Part shown: positions 37,519 to 47,196 of the stretch, in pieces
Layout of the letters: each line of letters starts with the position of its first letter
Numbering within the stretch: position 1 is the first letter of the stretch
Source of the DNA: Pseudoduganella albidiflava
GTDB lineage: Bacteria; Pseudomonadota; Gammaproteobacteria; Burkholderiales; Burkholderiaceae_D
Reading direction: 5' to 3'
NCBI RefSeq assembly: GCF_004322755.1
Contig: NZ_CP036401.1
Span: 2,294,001-2,358,000 of the forward strand
Length of the DNA: 64,000 nt
Program-made: the position numbers and the translations under genes
Notes under the pieces: generated by a model
Told to the model about the DNA's origin: nothing
Seen by the model: only the letters and a program-made list of their open reading frames with translations
Database searches by the model: none

Positions 37519-38807
37519 GCAGGGCACCGATGAACACGCTGCCGATGAACACGCTGCCGATGAACACGCGGCCAATGAACACGCCGCCAATCCACGACAC
37601 GCTGCCGGGCGGCGCGCCCGGGACGGCCGTGCCACCGACCGCCGCACCGCGCCTGTACAGCCCGGCGCAACGGGGCTTCTCGATCGTCGAGCTGATGGTC
37701 GCCGTCGTCGTCGGCTTGCTGGCCGTCATGTTCGCCACCCGGCTGATGGTCAATGGCGAGCAGAGCAAGGCCGCCTCGGTGGGCGGCTCGGATGCCATGC
37801 AGAACGGCATGCTGGCGCTGTTCTCGATCAATACCGATGCGTCGCAAGCCGGCTGGGGCCTCAACGACGACCTGGTCAATGGCTGCAACACGCGCATGAC
37901 CGATACCCAGGGCTTCACCCTCGCCACCGCCACCCGCGACGGCGCAGTGATCAGGCCGCTGGCGCCGGCCGTCATCGGCAACGGTGGCACCGGTTCCGAT
38001 ACGCTCACCCTGTACTCCGGCAGCGGCCTGGCCGGCGTCGGTTCCACCCAGGTGTGGCAGAACTACATGGGCGGCACCACGATCGGCGTGGCCAACGTGG
38101 CACCGTTCGGCTTCAGCGCCGGCGACGTCATCGTCGTCGCACCGGAACCGGCCGGCGCCGATTGCGCACTCGCGCAGTTGTCGGCGCCGCCCGCGGCAAG
38201 CGTGCTGCAGATCGCGGCCGGCGCCGCCTCGCGTTTCAATACCGGCAACCTCGGCGTGCTGTACAACGGCGGCCAGGCGCGCGTGTTCAACCTCGGCCCG
38301 GCCGGCAAGCTGTCGTTCCACACCTGGTCCGTCACGGACGGCGTGCTGCAGCTGCGTGCCACCGACCTTGCCGGTACCGGCGCACAGCCGCAGGCCGTGG
38401 TCGGCAACGTGGTGGCGCTGAAGGCGCAATACGGTTTCGATACGCGCACCGGCACCGCGTTCATCCCGAAGGCCGGCATGCAGGTGGGGCGCTGGAGCAG
38501 CGCGATGATCGACGCCGATGGCGACGGCAGCACCGGCGCCGCGGGCGACTGGCAGCGCATCGCCGCGCTGCGCATCGCCATCGTCGCCCGCGGTGCCATA
38601 CCCGAGCGGCCCGCCGCGGGGCAGGCCACGTGCACCGCCACCACCGCGCCGCTGACCCTGTTCAGTACCGCCGTGCCGGCCGGCGTCACCGCCTCGTCCG
38701 TCCAGGTGGCGCTCGCCGTACCGAACGACACCGTCAGCTGGACCTGCTACCGTTACCGCGTGTTTGAAACGATCGTGCCGATCCGGAATGCGGGGTGGCG
38801 GCCATGA
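37515..38807 (+). CDS. pilW: Minor pilin PilW
   Basis: A 430-residue PilW. The prepilin motif QRGFSIVELMVAVVVGLLAVMF lies unusually deep, at about residue 54, because the leader carries a repeated MNTLP/MNTRP/MNTPP segment (residues 6-24) and a Pro-rich stretch. The ATG at 37515 overlaps the pilV stop; the ATGs in each repeat unit offer alternative starts. The end, CYRYRVFETIVPIRNAGWRP, is typical of PilW. Confidence 0.9.
   Translation: MSRAPMNTLPMNTLPMNTRPMNTPPIHDTLPGGAPGTAVPPTAAPRLYSPAQRGFSIVELMVAVVVGLLAVMFATRLMVNGEQSKAASVGGSDAMQNGMLALFSINTDASQAGWGLNDDLVNGCNTRMTDTQGFTLATATRDGAVIRPLAPAVIGNGGTGSDTLTLYSGSGLAGVGSTQVWQNYMGGTTIGVANVAPFGFSAGDVIVVAPEPAGADCALAQLSAPPAASVLQIAAGAASRFNTGNLGVLYNGGQARVFNLGPAGKLSFHTWSVTDGVLQLRATDLAGTGAQPQAVVGNVVALKAQYGFDTRTGTAFIPKAGMQVGRWSSAMIDADGDGSTGAAGDWQRIAALRIAIVARGAIPERPAAGQATCTATTAPLTLFSTAVPAGVTASSVQVALAVPNDTVSWTCYRYRVFETIVPIRNAGWRP
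37529..37589 (+). repeat. 15-bp in-frame tandem repeat at the start of pilW
   Basis: Four units of CGATGAACACGCTGC type encode MNTLP, MNTLP, MNTRP, MNTPP. The first two units are identical. The length is a multiple of three, so copy change keeps the frame. Confidence 0.9.
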
Positions 38808-39409
38808 CGCGCATGACACACACCAGGGACTTCATGCACCAGCGCGGCGTGGCGCTGCCGGTCATGCTGATCATGCTCGTCGTGATGATGGTCAGCAGCA
38901 TCTACCTGCTGCGCTCCACCAATTCGACGGCGCTCACCACGTCGAACCTGGCCCATGAGGATGCGCTGTCGAAAGCGGCCGACCTGGGCATCCACGCCGC
39001 CTACGACTGGCTGAGCAGCGTGCCGAAAAGCACGCTGTACAACGACGTGCCCGCCGCCGGCTACGTGGCCACCATCAATCCGGGCGCGGGGCAGGGCGTA
39101 TCGAACCCGGCGTTCTGGCAGGGTTCGACGACGGTGTGGGATGCCAACCGCCGCGACCAGGTCGAATACGTGATCCACCGGATGTGCCAGTTCGCCGGCG
39201 CCTACAACGCCGTCAATCCGGCCAACAATTGCACGCTGACGGCGGCGCGGCAGAACGTACAGGCCAGGACGCGCGTCGGCGACAGCCTGGCGTCCGATGC
39301 GCCGGCCTACCAGGGCAAGCCGCAGCTGCACTACGTGATCACCGCGCGGATCGCCGGCCCGCGCGGCGGCAATGTCATGAACCAGGCCGTCGTGATGATG
39401 GGGCCGTAG
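38804..39409 (+). CDS. pilX: Minor pilin-assembly protein PilX
   Basis: A 201-residue PilX with a divergent prepilin region (QRGVALPVMLIMLVVMMVSSIYLLRST), which lacks Glu5 as is common in PilX. The ATG overlaps the pilW stop; a GTG three codons upstream is also in frame. It is followed by pilY1 after three bases. Confidence 0.88.
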   Translation: MTRMTHTRDFMHQRGVALPVMLIMLVVMMVSSIYLLRSTNSTALTTSNLAHEDALSKAADLGIHAAYDWLSSVPKSTLYNDVPAAGYVATINPGAGQGVSNPAFWQGSTTVWDANRRDQVEYVIHRMCQFAGAYNAVNPANNCTLTAARQNVQARTRVGDSLASDAPAYQGKPQLHYVITARIAGPRGGNVMNQAVVMMGP

Positions 39410-39412
39410 ACG

Positions 39413-42400
39413 ATGATGAACCCGATGACCTACTTCAAGGGCCGACTGGCCGCCCGCCCGCCGTCGCAGTCGCGGCCTGCCCAGCTGCTTCCGCATCTGC
39501 TTAAACCCCTGCTCCTGCCGGTGCTGGCATGGCTGCTGGCCTGCGTGTCCGCCCCGGCGCTGGCCGCCACCACCAATATCGCCCAGGTGCCGCTGCTGAA
39601 CATCGCCGGCACAGGGACCGTCAAGCCGAACCTGATGCTGCTGTTCGATAACTCCGGCTCGATGGACCAGACCTACACGCCGGACTACGTCAACGACAAC
39701 CTGTGCCGCTCGCGCCTCACGCTGTCGGCCGGCATCACGGCGTGCACCGTGGGCCATCCGCCCTTCATGAGCCCCGACTTCAACCGCCAGTACTACAATC
39801 CGCGCATCCGCTACGGCGCGCCGATCCAGTGGGATGGCACGTATTACCCGGACATGACGGCGGCGCAGACGGCCAGCTGGACCAACGTGCCCAGCGATGG
39901 CTTCGGCCGCAGCAACACCAACCTGTACGGTTCGTCCGACAGCGCGATCAACCTGATCAGCGAGTTCCCCGACCTGAAGTGGTGCAACAGCAGCGACGAG
40001 AGCGACTGCCGCATCAACACCGCCACCTACACCTACCCGGACAACGCCTACTACAACCCGGCCGCCATCAGCGGCGGGCCGTACTACTACAACATCGCCG
40101 TGTCCGAGTACTGCCGCGACGAGCGGCTGACCAGCTGCACGTCGGTGGCCGCCGGCGCCGCCGCACCGGACGGCTACCCGGTACCGGCCACGGTGCGCTG
40201 GTGCAGCAACCGCGCGCTGACCACCTGCCAGGCCAAGCGCGTGGGCACTTATATCTACCCGAAGTACTCGTCGCCGCCGACCAGTTCCATCGCCCACGGC
40301 ACCATCACGCTGGGCGCCACGCTGTCGTCGTCGCCGATGCAGATCGCTTCGGTCACGGTCATCAATCCGGCCTCGCCGGATGCGCCGGTCACGATCAGCA
40401 ACGGCGCCGTCAGCGCGCCGAGCGGCACCAATACCGCCGCGCGGCAGCAGGCGCTGGCCACCCAGGTCGCGGCGAGCATCATCGCGCGCACCGGCCTCGG
40501 CATCAATTCCTACTGGGCCTGCGTGCGCACACCCACCGGCTCGTCCACCGTGCCCGCCTGTTCGTCGCTGGGCATCCCGCTCACGTCCGACAACGTGGTG
40601 GCGGTGGTGCCCATCGTCTGCGCCGGCGGCGCCAAGTCGCTGACCAACTGCAGCACGATCCGCGAAGACGCCTTCACCAACACGCGGCAGGGCTGGGGCG
40701 TGGAAGTGGATGCGCCTTCGGTGCAGACCACGCCGGCCACCACCGGCCAGCCACCCACGGCGCTGTTGCGCATCGGCGGGCGCGGCACCATGCGCAGCAC
40801 CGGCAGCATCGCCAGCATCAGGCTCGGCAGCACCACGATCACCGGCACCGTGTCGCTGCGCAATATGTCGCCGGCCCAGGTGGCGCTGGCGATCGTGCAG
40901 GCGATCAATGCGTCGAGCACCCGAGCCACGCACCGCGCCTACCTGGGCGGCGACGCCACCACCGGTGTCTGCGCCAATGAACCGGCCACCACGGTCTGCG
41001 TCGTCAACATCAACGCCACGGCGAACGGCGCTGCGCTGAGCGGCACGGTGTCGGGCGAGAACAACGTCACGTTCAGCACCGTGAACGCCACCAGCATCGT
41101 GGAAGGCATTCCCGTCACCACCACGGCGCTGTCGTCGCTGCCGAGTGCGTTCTCGCGGGTGAACATCGTTCCCGGCCGCACTTATCCGAAGGCCGCCTCG
41201 CGCAGCGACTGCGTGGCGCAGACCGGGGTCTGCACCTACGACGAGGAAATGACCAACTTCGCCAACTGGTATGCGTACTACAAGAACCGGCTGCAGATGA
41301 TGAAGACCTCGGTCGGCATCGCGTTCGCCGCCATCAATGCGAACTACCGCGTGGGCTTCGTGCGCCTGTCGCAGGCCGGTGCCGCCCTGTCGATCGACAT
41401 GAAGCCGGCCGATTTCACGGGCACGGCGCGCAGCACCTGGTATTCCACGCTGTACAACACCACCAGCAGCGGCTCCACGCCGATCCGCACCGCCATGGAC
41501 AATGTCGGCCGCATGTTCGCCAACCTGGCGCCGTACGACTACGACTCGGGGCAGGAAGTGGTGCAGTTCCCGTGCCAGCAGAACTTCCTGATCCTCACTA
41601 CCGATGGCTACTGGAACGGCAGTTCGACGGCCAACGTGGTCAACAACGACAACCAGGAAAATGCCGGGCGCTTCTGCACATACGGCCGCGGCTGCGTGGA
41701 TACGCGCGCCCAGTCGCAGCCTTCGATCTCGGACGTGGCGCTGCACTGGTATAACGGGGGTTCGTCGACGGCGACCGTGTCCCTGCGTCCCGACCTGGAA
41801 CCGGACATGACGAAGCCCGGCCAGGTGCCGGCCGCCGAGGGCGAGAACACCCACCTGCACATGAACACCTACACGCTGGGCCTGGGCATGGATGGCGTGA
41901 TGACCTATGAGCCGAACTACGATTCGGCACCGAAGGCGGGCGGCGATTTCTACAACCTGATCACGCGCGTGCAGACCGGCTGCCCGTGGAACAACAACGG
42001 CCCGTACGTGTGGCCGAATCCGGACGTGACCAATACCGGCAATACCGTGCAGGAACGGGTCGACGACCTGTGGCATGCCGCCATCAATGGCCACGGCAAG
42101 TACTTCAGCGCCAACGAACCGCGCGAGGTGGTCGAGGGCCTGTCGTCCGCGCTGTCGAACATGCAGGTGACGCTGGGCGCCGCGTCGGCCGCCGCCACCT
42201 CCACGCCGAACATCTCGCTGCAGGACAACGACATCTTCTCGGACACTTTCACCACCGTGAAGTGGTACGGCGAACTGTCGGACCGGAAGATCGATCCCAC
42301 CACGGGCGTCGTCAGCAACACCACCGTCTGGACCACCACCGACACGCTCGGCGAGAAGGTGGCCGCGTCCAGCGACACGCGCAGCATCTACATGGCCGGC

Positions 42401-44095
42401 AGCGGCGCCCTGAAGGCGTTCCGCTACGATGCCATGTCCCCTCAGGAAAAGGCCTGGTTCACCGGGCAGTGCCCGAACCTGCCGCAGTGCACGCTGCTGT
42501 CGGTGGCCGACCGGAACATCGTCAACAGCGGCGACCACATGGTGAACTGGCTGCGCGGCCAGCAGCAGCATGCCAACGACCGCATCTTCCGCGCCTACTC
42601 GATGAGCAGCGACACGCCGTCGATCCCGATCGTGCTGGGCGATATCGCCTCGTCGAAGCCGGCCTATGTGCGCGACCCGCGCAAGGCCTACACCGGCAAC
42701 GGCTACCCCGAGTTCCGCGACGCCCAGACGGCGGCGCGCCCAGTGGCCACCGTGTTCACGGCGGCGAACGACGGCATGCTGCACGCGTTCTCCGCCGCGG
42801 ATGGCCAGGAAGCATGGGCCTACGTCCCGCGCATCACGATGAAGAAGCTGCCGGCGCTGTCGAGCACCACGTACGCCACCAACCACCAGTTCACCACCGA
42901 CGGCTCGCCCGAAGTGGCCGACGTGTACTTCAACGGCGCCTGGCATACCGTGCTGGTGGCCGGCCTGAACGCGGGCGGCCGCGGCTACTACGCGCTGGAC
43001 ATCACCGACCCGCGCCAGCCGAGGCAGCTGTGGGAACTGTGCGCCGACGCCAGCGTGTGCGCCAACGCCGTACCGAACATGGGCCTGTCGTTCGGCAATC
43101 CGCAATTCGGCACGTGGCGCGATGGCTCGGGTGCCGAGCGCTGGGTGGTGTTCCTCACGTCCGGCTACAACAACGTGCCCGGCGTGGACGGTGTCGACAC
43201 GGGCGACGGCAAGGGCTACCTGTTCATCGTCGACATCGCCACCGGCGCGGTGCTCAAGACGGTGAGCACCAACAGCGGGGATACCGCCACGCCATCGGGC
43301 CTGGCGAAGATCACCGCGATCACGGCCGATCCGAACGGCGACCCGCTGGTCACCCACATCTACGGCGGCGACAACGATGGCCGCATGTGGCGCTTCGACC
43401 TGACGGCCACCGACGGCAGCGTGGGCGTGCTGAAGCTGGGCGACGCGGGTGCCGCCCAGCCAATCACGACGCGCCCGGACGTCACGCTGTGCGCGGTGGA
43501 AGGCACGACGATACCCGAGCGCGTGGTGCTGTTCGGCACCGGCCGCCTGCTCGACGTGCCGGATACCGCCAATGCCGACGTGCAGAGCCTGTACGTGGTG
43601 AAGGACTCGGGCGCCTACGTCAACCTGCGCGGCGCCGCGATGGAGCAGCAGACGCTGAGCACCTCCGGTACCGGCACCAACACCGGCTCGTACCAGATCA
43701 CCGACGACGCGGCCGACCTGCGGCAGAAGAGCGGCTGGTACGTCGACTGGCGCCTGAACCCGGGCGAGCGCATGAACATCGACCCGAAGATCGTCAGCGG
43801 CGTGGCCAACGTGGTGACCAACCTGCCCACCTCGTCGTCGTCCTGCTCGGTGGGCGGTACCAGCAACGCCTACGCACTGGACGTGTGCCGCGGTGTCGGC
43901 GTCAACGGGCGGATCGTGGGCGGCACGCTGTCGAACACGTCGGCGGCGGTCGGCTTCATCATCGTGCGGCTGCCCAGCGGCGAAATGAAGATGATCGCCA
44001 CCACCGCCAAGGGCGAAACGCTGACGCGGCCGATCGTCGAACTCGATTCCGAAGGCGCCCATCCGGTCGGCTGGCGGCGCGTGAAGGGGGACTGA
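39413..44095 (+). CDS. pilY1: PilY1-type pilus tip adhesin/regulator
   Basis: A 1560-residue exported protein. A long basic N-terminus leads to a signal core LLLPVLAWLLACVSAPALA ending near residue 51. A VWA-like domain begins at about residue 73 with the MIDAS motif DNSGS (79-83). The C-terminal half is the PilC/PilY1 seven-bladed propeller (TVFTAANDGMLHAFSAADG, THIYGGDNDGRMWRFDL with the calcium-site-like acidic loop). PilY1 sits at the pilus tip with the minor pilins, promotes assembly and adhesion. It ends the operon. Confidence 0.93.
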   Translation: MMNPMTYFKGRLAARPPSQSRPAQLLPHLLKPLLLPVLAWLLACVSAPALAATTNIAQVPLLNIAGTGTVKPNLMLLFDNSGSMDQTYTPDYVNDNLCRSRLTLSAGITACTVGHPPFMSPDFNRQYYNPRIRYGAPIQWDGTYYPDMTAAQTASWTNVPSDGFGRSNTNLYGSSDSAINLISEFPDLKWCNSSDESDCRINTATYTYPDNAYYNPAAISGGPYYYNIAVSEYCRDERLTSCTSVAAGAAAPDGYPVPATVRWCSNRALTTCQAKRVGTYIYPKYSSPPTSSIAHGTITLGATLSSSPMQIASVTVINPASPDAPVTISNGAVSAPSGTNTAARQQALATQVAASIIARTGLGINSYWACVRTPTGSSTVPACSSLGIPLTSDNVVAVVPIVCAGGAKSLTNCSTIREDAFTNTRQGWGVEVDAPSVQTTPATTGQPPTALLRIGGRGTMRSTGSIASIRLGSTTITGTVSLRNMSPAQVALAIVQAINASSTRATHRAYLGGDATTGVCANEPATTVCVVNINATANGAALSGTVSGENNVTFSTVNATSIVEGIPVTTTALSSLPSAFSRVNIVPGRTYPKAASRSDCVAQTGVCTYDEEMTNFANWYAYYKNRLQMMKTSVGIAFAAINANYRVGFVRLSQAGAALSIDMKPADFTGTARSTWYSTLYNTTSSGSTPIRTAMDNVGRMFANLAPYDYDSGQEVVQFPCQQNFLILTTDGYWNGSSTANVVNNDNQENAGRFCTYGRGCVDTRAQSQPSISDVALHWYNGGSSTATVSLRPDLEPDMTKPGQVPAAEGENTHLHMNTYTLGLGMDGVMTYEPNYDSAPKAGGDFYNLITRVQTGCPWNNNGPYVWPNPDVTNTGNTVQERVDDLWHAAINGHGKYFSANEPREVVEGLSSALSNMQVTLGAASAAATSTPNISLQDNDIFSDTFTTVKWYGELSDRKIDPTTGVVSNTTVWTTTDTLGEKVAASSDTRSIYMAGSGALKAFRYDAMSPQEKAWFTGQCPNLPQCTLLSVADRNIVNSGDHMVNWLRGQQQHANDRIFRAYSMSSDTPSIPIVLGDIASSKPAYVRDPRKAYTGNGYPEFRDAQTAARPVATVFTAANDGMLHAFSAADGQEAWAYVPRITMKKLPALSSTTYATNHQFTTDGSPEVADVYFNGAWHTVLVAGLNAGGRGYYALDITDPRQPRQLWELCADASVCANAVPNMGLSFGNPQFGTWRDGSGAERWVVFLTSGYNNVPGVDGVDTGDGKGYLFIVDIATGAVLKTVSTNSGDTATPSGLAKITAITADPNGDPLVTHIYGGDNDGRMWRFDLTATDGSVGVLKLGDAGAAQPITTRPDVTLCAVEGTTIPERVVLFGTGRLLDVPDTANADVQSLYVVKDSGAYVNLRGAAMEQQTLSTSGTGTNTGSYQITDDAADLRQKSGWYVDWRLNPGERMNIDPKIVSGVANVVTNLPTSSSSCSVGGTSNAYALDVCRGVGVNGRIVGGTLSNTSAAVGFIIVRLPSGEMKMIATTAKGETLTRPIVELDSEGAHPVGWRRVKGD

Positions 44096-44124
44096 GCGCG
44101 GGGCGGATCAGCGCAGCGGCAGTC

Positions 44125-44928
44125 TCATTGGGGCTTCCTGGCACGGGTGGCAAGGAAGGTCGGCAGATAGCGGTCGATCAGGAAGCGCGGGCGCGGCTGC
44201 CTGTCTTCGTAAAAACCTGTCAACACGAAGCCTGCTTCCAGTTGGCCGCCAATTTGCGCATCCAGGCCGTGTCCGAACACCAGCGCCTCGCCGCGCTGCC
44301 GCTTGCCGGCCAGCGCCTGTGCGTCCAGATGCTCAAGGTCGGAGTAGGGCACGGAAAAGCATGGCCTGATCAGTCCCTGTTCCGCATAGGATGGATCGCG
44401 GTCGCCCACGAAGACCACCGGATTGTAGAAGCTGCTCAGCAGCGTGCCACCGCTGCGCAGTACGCGGAAGCATTCCCGCCAGACCGGCCGGATATCGGGT
44501 ACATACAGGTTGGAAATCGGATGGAAGACAAGGTCGAAGGAGGCGTCCGCAAGGGCCGACAGGTCGCGCATGTCGCCCTGGATCACGTTCAGTTCCAGGC
44601 CGTCGCGCCGCGCCACCATGCTGTCTTGGCGCAGCTGCAGTTCCGAGGCGTCGAAGACCGTCACCTTTGCGCCCGCTGCCGCCAGAATGGGAGCCTGCTG
44701 GCCGCCGCCGGATGCCAGGCAAAGAATACGCAGTCCGCGTACGCTGTCGAGCCAGTCTGCCGGCAAGGCGCCCGGCGTCAGCCTGACCTGCCAGTCGCCG
44801 TTGCGGGCGGCGGCCACTTCTTCCGCGCTGACCGGTAGCGACCATTCGCATTGCTGCGCTGCCTGGCGATCCCAGGCGGCGCGATTGTGATTGAAGACGT
44901 CGATAGGTTCTACGGAGGTATCTGGCAT
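44125..44928 (-). CDS. Class I SAM-dependent methyltransferase
   Basis: A 267-residue methyltransferase with motif I ILCLASGGGQQAPILAAAG, the acidic VTVFDASELQL after it, GDMRDLS and the motif IV DLVFHPISNLYVPD. AAAGGA lies six bases before ATG. The longest ORF adds 33 unrelated residues. It is convergent with pilY1 (29 bases between stops). Substrate unknown. Confidence 0.88.
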   Translation of the reverse strand: MPDTSVEPIDVFNHNRAAWDRQAAQQCEWSLPVSAEEVAAARNGDWQVRLTPGALPADWLDSVRGLRILCLASGGGQQAPILAAAGAKVTVFDASELQLRQDSMVARRDGLELNVIQGDMRDLSALADASFDLVFHPISNLYVPDIRPVWRECFRVLRSGGTLLSSFYNPVVFVGDRDPSYAEQGLIRPCFSVPYSDLEHLDAQALAGKRQRGEALVFGHGLDAQIGGQLEAGFVLTGFYEDRQPRPRFLIDRYLPTFLATRARKPQ

Positions 44929-45371
44929 GGGCTTTCCTTTGAAACGATGGGAAAACTGCCCGTGATACGGCCGCCGCGGCGACGCTGCAGCACTGGCACC
45001 TGCGTGCGAGGTGCGCCGGTACGGCATCGGGGATGAACGACAGTATGCGGCTGGCCGATCGCGCGTGGGCAGCGATAGTCAGTTCGATGCAGGGCATCAA
45101 CGCATTACTTGTTCATGTCGGCTTGCTCCGGTGGGTGCAGGGAAGCGATTCTAGCATTGGAGACAGCCTGCCTGGCGTTTGCTGGACGGCGCAGGTAGCT
45201 CGCTTGGACGCTTTCAGGCGTGGAGGCCGCATCACGCGCTTGCACCGCGGAGCAGTAAGAGGGGGCAGTGAGCGGGGCAGTCAGTTTCCCACTGTGCCGA
45301 AATTGCCCGGCCCGCACCAAAAAACGGTAAAATCCACGGTTTTCCGTCGAGCCGAACCGTTGGTTGCCACC
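44929..45371. other. Intergenic region between methyltransferase and prfC
   Basis: 443 bases between divergent genes. An ORF in frame with prfC covers part of it but has no ribosome-binding site and no similarity to RF3 proteins. I see no other structured feature. Confidence 0.5.
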
Positions 45372-47042
45372 ATGTCCGAAGAATCCCAAGTCACCACCCC
45401 AGCCATTGAGGCAAGCAGCGAGCAGGAAGCGGGCGCCAGCGCCAAGCCTGCCGCGCTGATCGCGCGCGAAGTCCAGCGCCGCCGCACGTTCGGCATCATT
45501 TCCCACCCCGACGCCGGCAAGACGACGCTGACCGAGAAGCTGCTGCTGTTCTCGGGCGCGATCCAGATGGCCGGTACCGTCAAGGCCCGCAAGAGCGCGC
45601 GCCACGCCACCTCCGACTGGATGGAGATCGAGAAGCAGCGCGGCATTTCCGTTGCCTCGTCGGTGATGCAGTTCGAGTTCCGCGACCACATCATCAACCT
45701 GCTCGACACGCCGGGCCACCAGGACTTCTCGGAAGACACCTACCGCGTGCTGACGGCAGTCGACTCGGCGCTGATGGTGATCGACGCGGCCAAGGGTGTC
45801 GAGGCGCAGACCATCAAGCTGCTCGACGTCTGCCGCATGCGCAACACGCCGATCGTCACGTTCATGAACAAGATGGACCGTGAAACGCGCGACCCGCTCG
45901 AACTCCTGGATGAACTGGAGTCGGTGCTGAAGATCCAGTGCGCGCCGGTGACGTGGCCGATCGGCATGGGCAAGAACTTCCGCGGCGTGTACCACCTGCT
46001 GCGCGACGAAGTGCTGCTGTTCCGCGCCGGTTCGGAAAGCGCCAACCAGACCGTGGAAGTCATCAAGGGCATCGACAATCCGAAGCTGCAGGAGATGTTC
46101 CCGCTGGAGATGGACCAGTTGCGCATGGAAGTGGAGCTGGTGCACGGCGCCTCGCACCCGTTCGACCTGGAGCAGTTCCTGGCCGGTATCCAGACTCCCG
46201 TGTTCTTCGGTTCGGCGATCAACAACTTCGGCGTGCGCGAGATCCTGTCGGCGCTGGTCGACTGGGCGCCGCCGCCGCGCGAGCGCGACGCCACCGTGCG
46301 TTCCGTCGAGCCCACCGAGCAGCCGTTCTCCGGCTTCGTGTTCAAGATCCAGGCCAATATGGACCCGGCGCACCGCGACCGTATCGCCTTCCTGCGCGTG
46401 TGCTCCGGCCGCTTCGAGCGGGGCATGAAGGTCAAGCACCTGCGCCTGGGGCGCGAAGTGAAGGTGTCGTCGGTGGTGACGTTCATGGCATCGTCGCGCG
46501 AACAGGTGGAAGAGGCCTACGCCGGCGACATCATCGGCTTGCCGAACCACGGCAACATGCAGATCGGCGACAGTTTCTCGGAAGGCGAGATGCTGCAGTT
46601 CACCGGTATTCCATACTTTGCGCCGGACTTCTTCCGCCAGGTGCGCATCCGCAACCCGCTGAAGATCAAGCAGCTGCACAAGGGCCTGCAGCAGCTGGGC
46701 GAAGAGGGCGCGGTGCAGGTCTTCAAGCCGGTGCAGGGCGGTGAGCTGGTGCTGGGCGCCGTCGGCGTGCTGCAGTTCGAAGTGGTCGCCAGCCGGCTGA
46801 TGAACGAGTACGGCGTCGACGCCGTGTTCGAAGGCACCAGCATCAGCAGCGCGCGCTGGGTCTCGTCGGACGACAAGAAGGCGCTGGCCGACTTCGAGGC
46901 GGCCCTCGGCCACAACGTGGCGTACGACGCCGCCGGCAACCTGGCCTACCTCGCCACGTCGGGCGTCAACCTGCGCCTCACGCAGGAACGCTGGCCGAAG
47001 CTGACGTTCCACGCCACCCGCGAGCACGCCACGAAGCTCTGA
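45372..47042 (+). CDS. prfC: Peptide chain release factor 3
   Basis: A 556-residue translational GTPase that recycles RF1 and RF2. After a 30-residue acidic-alanine-rich extension come G1 [10 protein letters not shown] (44-53), the switch [13 protein letters not shown]3 [16 protein letters not shown], and G4 NKMDRE, then domains 2 and 3. The ATG at 45372 gives the normal length plus a short extension. The Shine-Dalgarno is weak. Confidence 0.96.
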   Translation: MSEESQVTTPAIEASSEQEAGASAKPAALIAREVQRRRTFGIISHPDAGKTTLTEKLLLFSGAIQMAGTVKARKSARHATSDWMEIEKQRGISVASSVMQFEFRDHIINLLDTPGHQDFSEDTYRVLTAVDSALMVIDAAKGVEAQTIKLLDVCRMRNTPIVTFMNKMDRETRDPLELLDELESVLKIQCAPVTWPIGMGKNFRGVYHLLRDEVLLFRAGSESANQTVEVIKGIDNPKLQEMFPLEMDQLRMEVELVHGASHPFDLEQFLAGIQTPVFFGSAINNFGVREILSALVDWAPPPRERDATVRSVEPTEQPFSGFVFKIQANMDPAHRDRIAFLRVCSGRFERGMKVKHLRLGREVKVSSVVTFMASSREQVEEAYAGDIIGLPNHGNMQIGDSFSEGEMLQFTGIPYFAPDFFRQVRIRNPLKIKQLHKGLQQLGEEGAVQVFKPVQGGELVLGAVGVLQFEVVASRLMNEYGVDAVFEGTSISSARWVSSDDKKALADFEAALGHNVAYDAAGNLAYLATSGVNLRLTQERWPKLTFHATREHATKL

Positions 47043-47093
47043 CGGCAATGCCGCTCACTTTAGGCATCCTGGCATGCCACGAGCGCCTGCATC

Positions 47094-47180
47094 TACCCCA
47101 ACGGCGAACGTCTGGGGTCAGACCCGCCGGGTCTGACCCCCGAATCTGCACTTGGGGTGGGTTTATCCAAGCGGCATCAG
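47094..47180. repeat. Dispersed palindromic repeat, copy D (internally deleted, inverted)
   Basis: ACCCCAACGGCGAA, then the 27-base palindrome formed by GGGGTCAGACCC - GCC - GGGTCTGACCCC (47113-47139), then the TGCACTTGGGGTGGGTTTATCC block which is the inverse of 7408-7432 in copy B. The hairpin-bearing middle of copies B and C is missing. Confidence 0.75.
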
Positions 47181-47196
47181 GCTCAGACGGCTTGTT

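Noticed and set aside
38753..44062. 1769-codon minus-strand ORF opposite pilW-pilX-pilY1
   Set aside because: It is an antisense open frame caused by high GC; composition is Arg/His/Gly-rich and pilY1 on the plus strand has clear domains.
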